Source of the DNA: Lewinellaceae bacterium | GTDB taxonomy: Bacteria > Bacteroidota > Bacteroidia > Chitinophagales > Saprospiraceae | Reading direction: 5' to 3' | NCBI GenBank assembly: GCA_016716135.1 | Contig: JADJWX010000013.1 | Span: 186,001-250,000, forward strand | Length of the DNA: 64,000 nucleotides | Shown here: piece after piece, positions 63,901 to 64,000 of the stretch | Layout: every line of letters starts with the position of its first letter | How positions within the stretch are numbered: position 1 is the stretch's first letter | Translations under genes and position numbers: made by a program | The notes under the pieces: generated by a model | Databases searched by the model: none | Seen by the model: the letters and a program-made list of their open reading frames with translations, nothing else | Told to the model about the DNA's origin: nothing

Positions 63901-64000
63901 GTTGGCGTCCACATAAAATCCAGGTAAGGCCCGTCGATGGAACCGTTTAAGTTGGCCGGACCCGGTGGGAAACACAGGTAGAGGTCTTCACCGGCGTCGA
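57972..64000 (-). CDS. giant repeat adhesin with CHU/gliding-type C-terminal domain (5' end missing)
   Basis: At least 2009 residues; the frame is open at 64000. Near the visible start a jelly-roll-like domain (NGDFESGNSDFWSEYLYSPG ... CQTVPVMPNTDYAFSAWVTT) is followed by 18 modules of about 85 residues. Each reads like GPDATLSCSLNSLKLSGNG, a W-T-A-x-x-G-G-N-I-V-S-G strand and GTYTLLVTNxxNGCTA, so they are Ig/PKD-like surface modules, mostly with two Cys each. One SprB-type module (SGGVAPFSYSRDGG) comes next. The C-terminus, NLYAPTIFSPNGDGENDRFL ... GWDGRYRGQDMNPAVFIWQA, is the type B (CHU/gliding) T9SS sorting domain. The protein is expected on the cell surface in adhesion or gliding. It faces away from the two-component operon, ending 15 bases after it. 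Confidence 0.88.
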   Translation of the reverse strand, partial: DAGEDLYLCFPPGPANLNGSIDGPYLDFMWTPTTGLAGTQTLTPTVLTTQNATYVLKVRGVDLGNNLIQNGDFESGNSDFWSEYLYSPGDLWPEGVYDVLPNPQTAHTNFAPCTDHTSGSGNMMAVNGAGAPNLNVWCQTVPVMPNTDYAFSAWVTTLVSSSPALLQFSINGSTIGPIFGAPASTCTWANFYTTWNSGANSSATICIVNQNTVLGGNDFALDDIVFSPICVVTDTVRVHIINIQATASPAISTIPCEGATLTLSGVGSSTGQDISYLWETANGNIISGETTLNPVVNAAGTYTLTVTYNNGVTECTKTASVSVIESPNPLFAWIDQPNPIGCGSSTSLLIGHSSQSAFSSYQWTAGPGGNFTSGTTGPTATVDQPGDYTLLVTNTMTGCTAEATATVIAATNPPTAAAAADVSVFNCATATATLDGAGSSTGNNIAYAWTAFNGGNITAGANTVSATADAPGTYVLTVTNTSNGCTAADTLVIIANNILPEVTIQPPGIFTCATDTLLLSGSVNTTNVSTEWIPGTGGALAGDSSQLSINILSPGMYILSALDTTNFCLGSDTILVGIDTMPPLVAILTPDTITCQSPAITLSGAGSSSGSNFSYQWTAGNGGNIVSGDTTLNPGVNAPGTYTLLVTNSSTGCQADSAVLVVADADALVAVANAPDTLTCADTLVVLNTNGSSTLPGLMYAWTTANGQITGGGDSPTPTVATTGTYQLLLTNPANGCTATDDIEVQENTAAPGLTIEAPDTLTCANPSLILLAQNNGPGTDFEYLWTAGTGGNIVSGNTTLSPEINAPGTYTLTATNLLTGCTATISTTVALEAGTPVALAAAPGPIDCNNPTQTLNTAGSSAGPGFGFSWSTADGNFTGGQNSPNPTVDAPGTYALTVTNLSNGCTATTELTVLEDTALPPADAGPDGLLTCTAAVFSLSANNGQADPVFQYSWETTGGGFGGNPDSITVSTTLPGVYVLTVINSQNGCVSTDTVFVDANQIPPNVNIPTPEMLTCVQTSSTMNALGGNPNFSYAWSTADGQFVSGQNSATPVVDAPGTYTLLVTDTVNGCTGTFLTSVLEDIAIPQADAGLSSTLTCIQPHAVLLGTTESGPGISILWTSANGNIVSGENTASPLVDQPGDYQLLVTNTGNGCTNTSVVSVLQNTTTPTANAGPDATLSCSLNSLKLSGNGMAGGGATFNWTAANGGNIVSGSTTLNPTIDAAGTYILLVTDPVNGCTATDSVVVANDATAPMATAGNPGSLTCAVTQLNLQGNGSVGANFTHNWTAAPGGNIVSGANTLSPLVNAPGVYTLTITNLTNGCTATATSTVGQNITPPAVQIAAPNVLTCTVQSIALSGSPTGASFSYFWQTTGGAIVSGGTTPTPVISQPGTYTLRVTNQTNGCTATATVAVVADKAPPVLSIATPQTLTCANPTASLSGTVSQPATGFSSVWTTVDGQLISGQNSLTPMVGAPGNYVLTVQNLQNGCTASASVPVNQNITPPVADAGPAPTLTCASPQVVLNGAASSGQGPLTYNWTGGQISSGANSPGPIVLQAATYTLLVTDAANGCTASASVTVLENTTLPVVLIAQPLVRTCLRDTVVLDAGASSSGPGYSFNWTTANGQFSSGQNSLTPMVQAAGVYVLTIQNQQNGCSSTATVTVSEDLAAPNADAGPGDELHCNHTETTLQGSSTTATALTFTWAATSGGNILSGADSANPVVNSAGAYLLTVTNTGNGCTATDMVTVTEVPPPVFTPELIQPDCHQATGSIAIGPVSGGVAPFSYSRDGGLQFQPSPNFSGLAPGAYTLVVQDAYNCAAAVEVAILPPFVPEVTLSVGPVLELGDSLQLEPELNMPYSQVASWLWTPADGLSCTDCPTPWARPFRPTIYRLQITDQNGCTAEADVVVQVDRRRNLYAPTIFSPNGDGENDRFLLFGRGVAEIQTLRIFDRWGNQLFLNENFQPNDENEGWDGRYRGQDMNPAVFIWQAVIRFVDGAVEVYAGDVTLYR

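Noticed and set aside
1..64000. tRNA or rRNA genes
   Set aside because: I found no T-arm/acceptor arrangement and no conserved rRNA segments on reading through the intergenic regions.

Overview
The window comes from a Bacteroidota genome of moderately high G+C content, most likely Saprospiria or a related lineage. Four intact or partial proteins and one broken gene end in type IX secretion (T9SS) sorting domains. Promoter-like TAnnTTTG boxes of the Bacteroidota kind occur. Gliding/T9SS-related families (GldM-like domain, CHU-type C-terminal domain) and a LytS/LytTR two-component pair are also typical. No rRNA, tRNA, CRISPR array, transposase or integrase was seen.

Layout. 1-2759: C-terminal part of a trypsin-like/NB-ARC/TPR protein, a STAND-type candidate defence or signalling protein. 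3082-7446: large T9SS-exported cell-surface protein. 7519-8550: glycosyltransferase. 8977-10330: frameshifted T9SS-exported protein. 10408-11265: array A of 122-bp palindrome-bearing repeats. 11635-13236: exported M48-like metalloprotease with TPRs. 13318-13956: array B of 112-bp palindrome-bearing repeats. 14146-18774: giant protein of unknown function. 19068-23414: helical-repeat protein, a 30-residue peptide gene with its own terminator, and two small exported proteins. 23547-25443: sugar nucleotidyltransferase and a DMT permease. 25603-28459: decayed DUF3592-like gene, two tail-collar (microcystin-dependent-protein-like) paralogues and an LRR protein. 28683-30881: compact operon of ECF sigma factor, four-helix membrane protein and M50-like intramembrane protease. 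31104-34091: T9SS-exported GH13 enzyme whose signal-peptide region contains a palindromic repeat. 34530-37299: YfcC-type permease and a peptidoglycan-binding/transpeptidase-like protein. 38003-40067: Hsp20 and HtrA. 40228-44386: membrane adenylate cyclase, M20 amidohydrolase and sodium/solute symporter. 44823-46828: VOC protein, DUF1569, Crp/Fnr regulator and DUF4345. 47266-50628: T9SS-exported propeller protein and a GldM-C-like protein. 50927-53754: topoisomerase IV subunit B and a NadM/Nudix fusion. 54169-57956: sensor kinase and LytTR regulator behind a probable LytTR operator. 57972-64000: giant repeat adhesin with a gliding-type C-terminal domain, open at the window edge.

Most genes are household, surface or regulatory genes. 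The unusual part is the intergenic DNA. It is full of perfect or near-perfect palindromes and fold-back elements. Four distinct palindrome sequences share one core (GACTT-x-AAGTC or GACTTCGAGTC), two of them are amplified into tandem arrays on either side of the M48/TPR gene, and another palindrome family has been read into a protein. The strongest candidates for undescribed systems are the sigma/membrane-protein/M50 protease operon, the protease-NB-ARC-TPR protein, the palindrome families, and the 30-residue peptide divergent from a helical-repeat protein.
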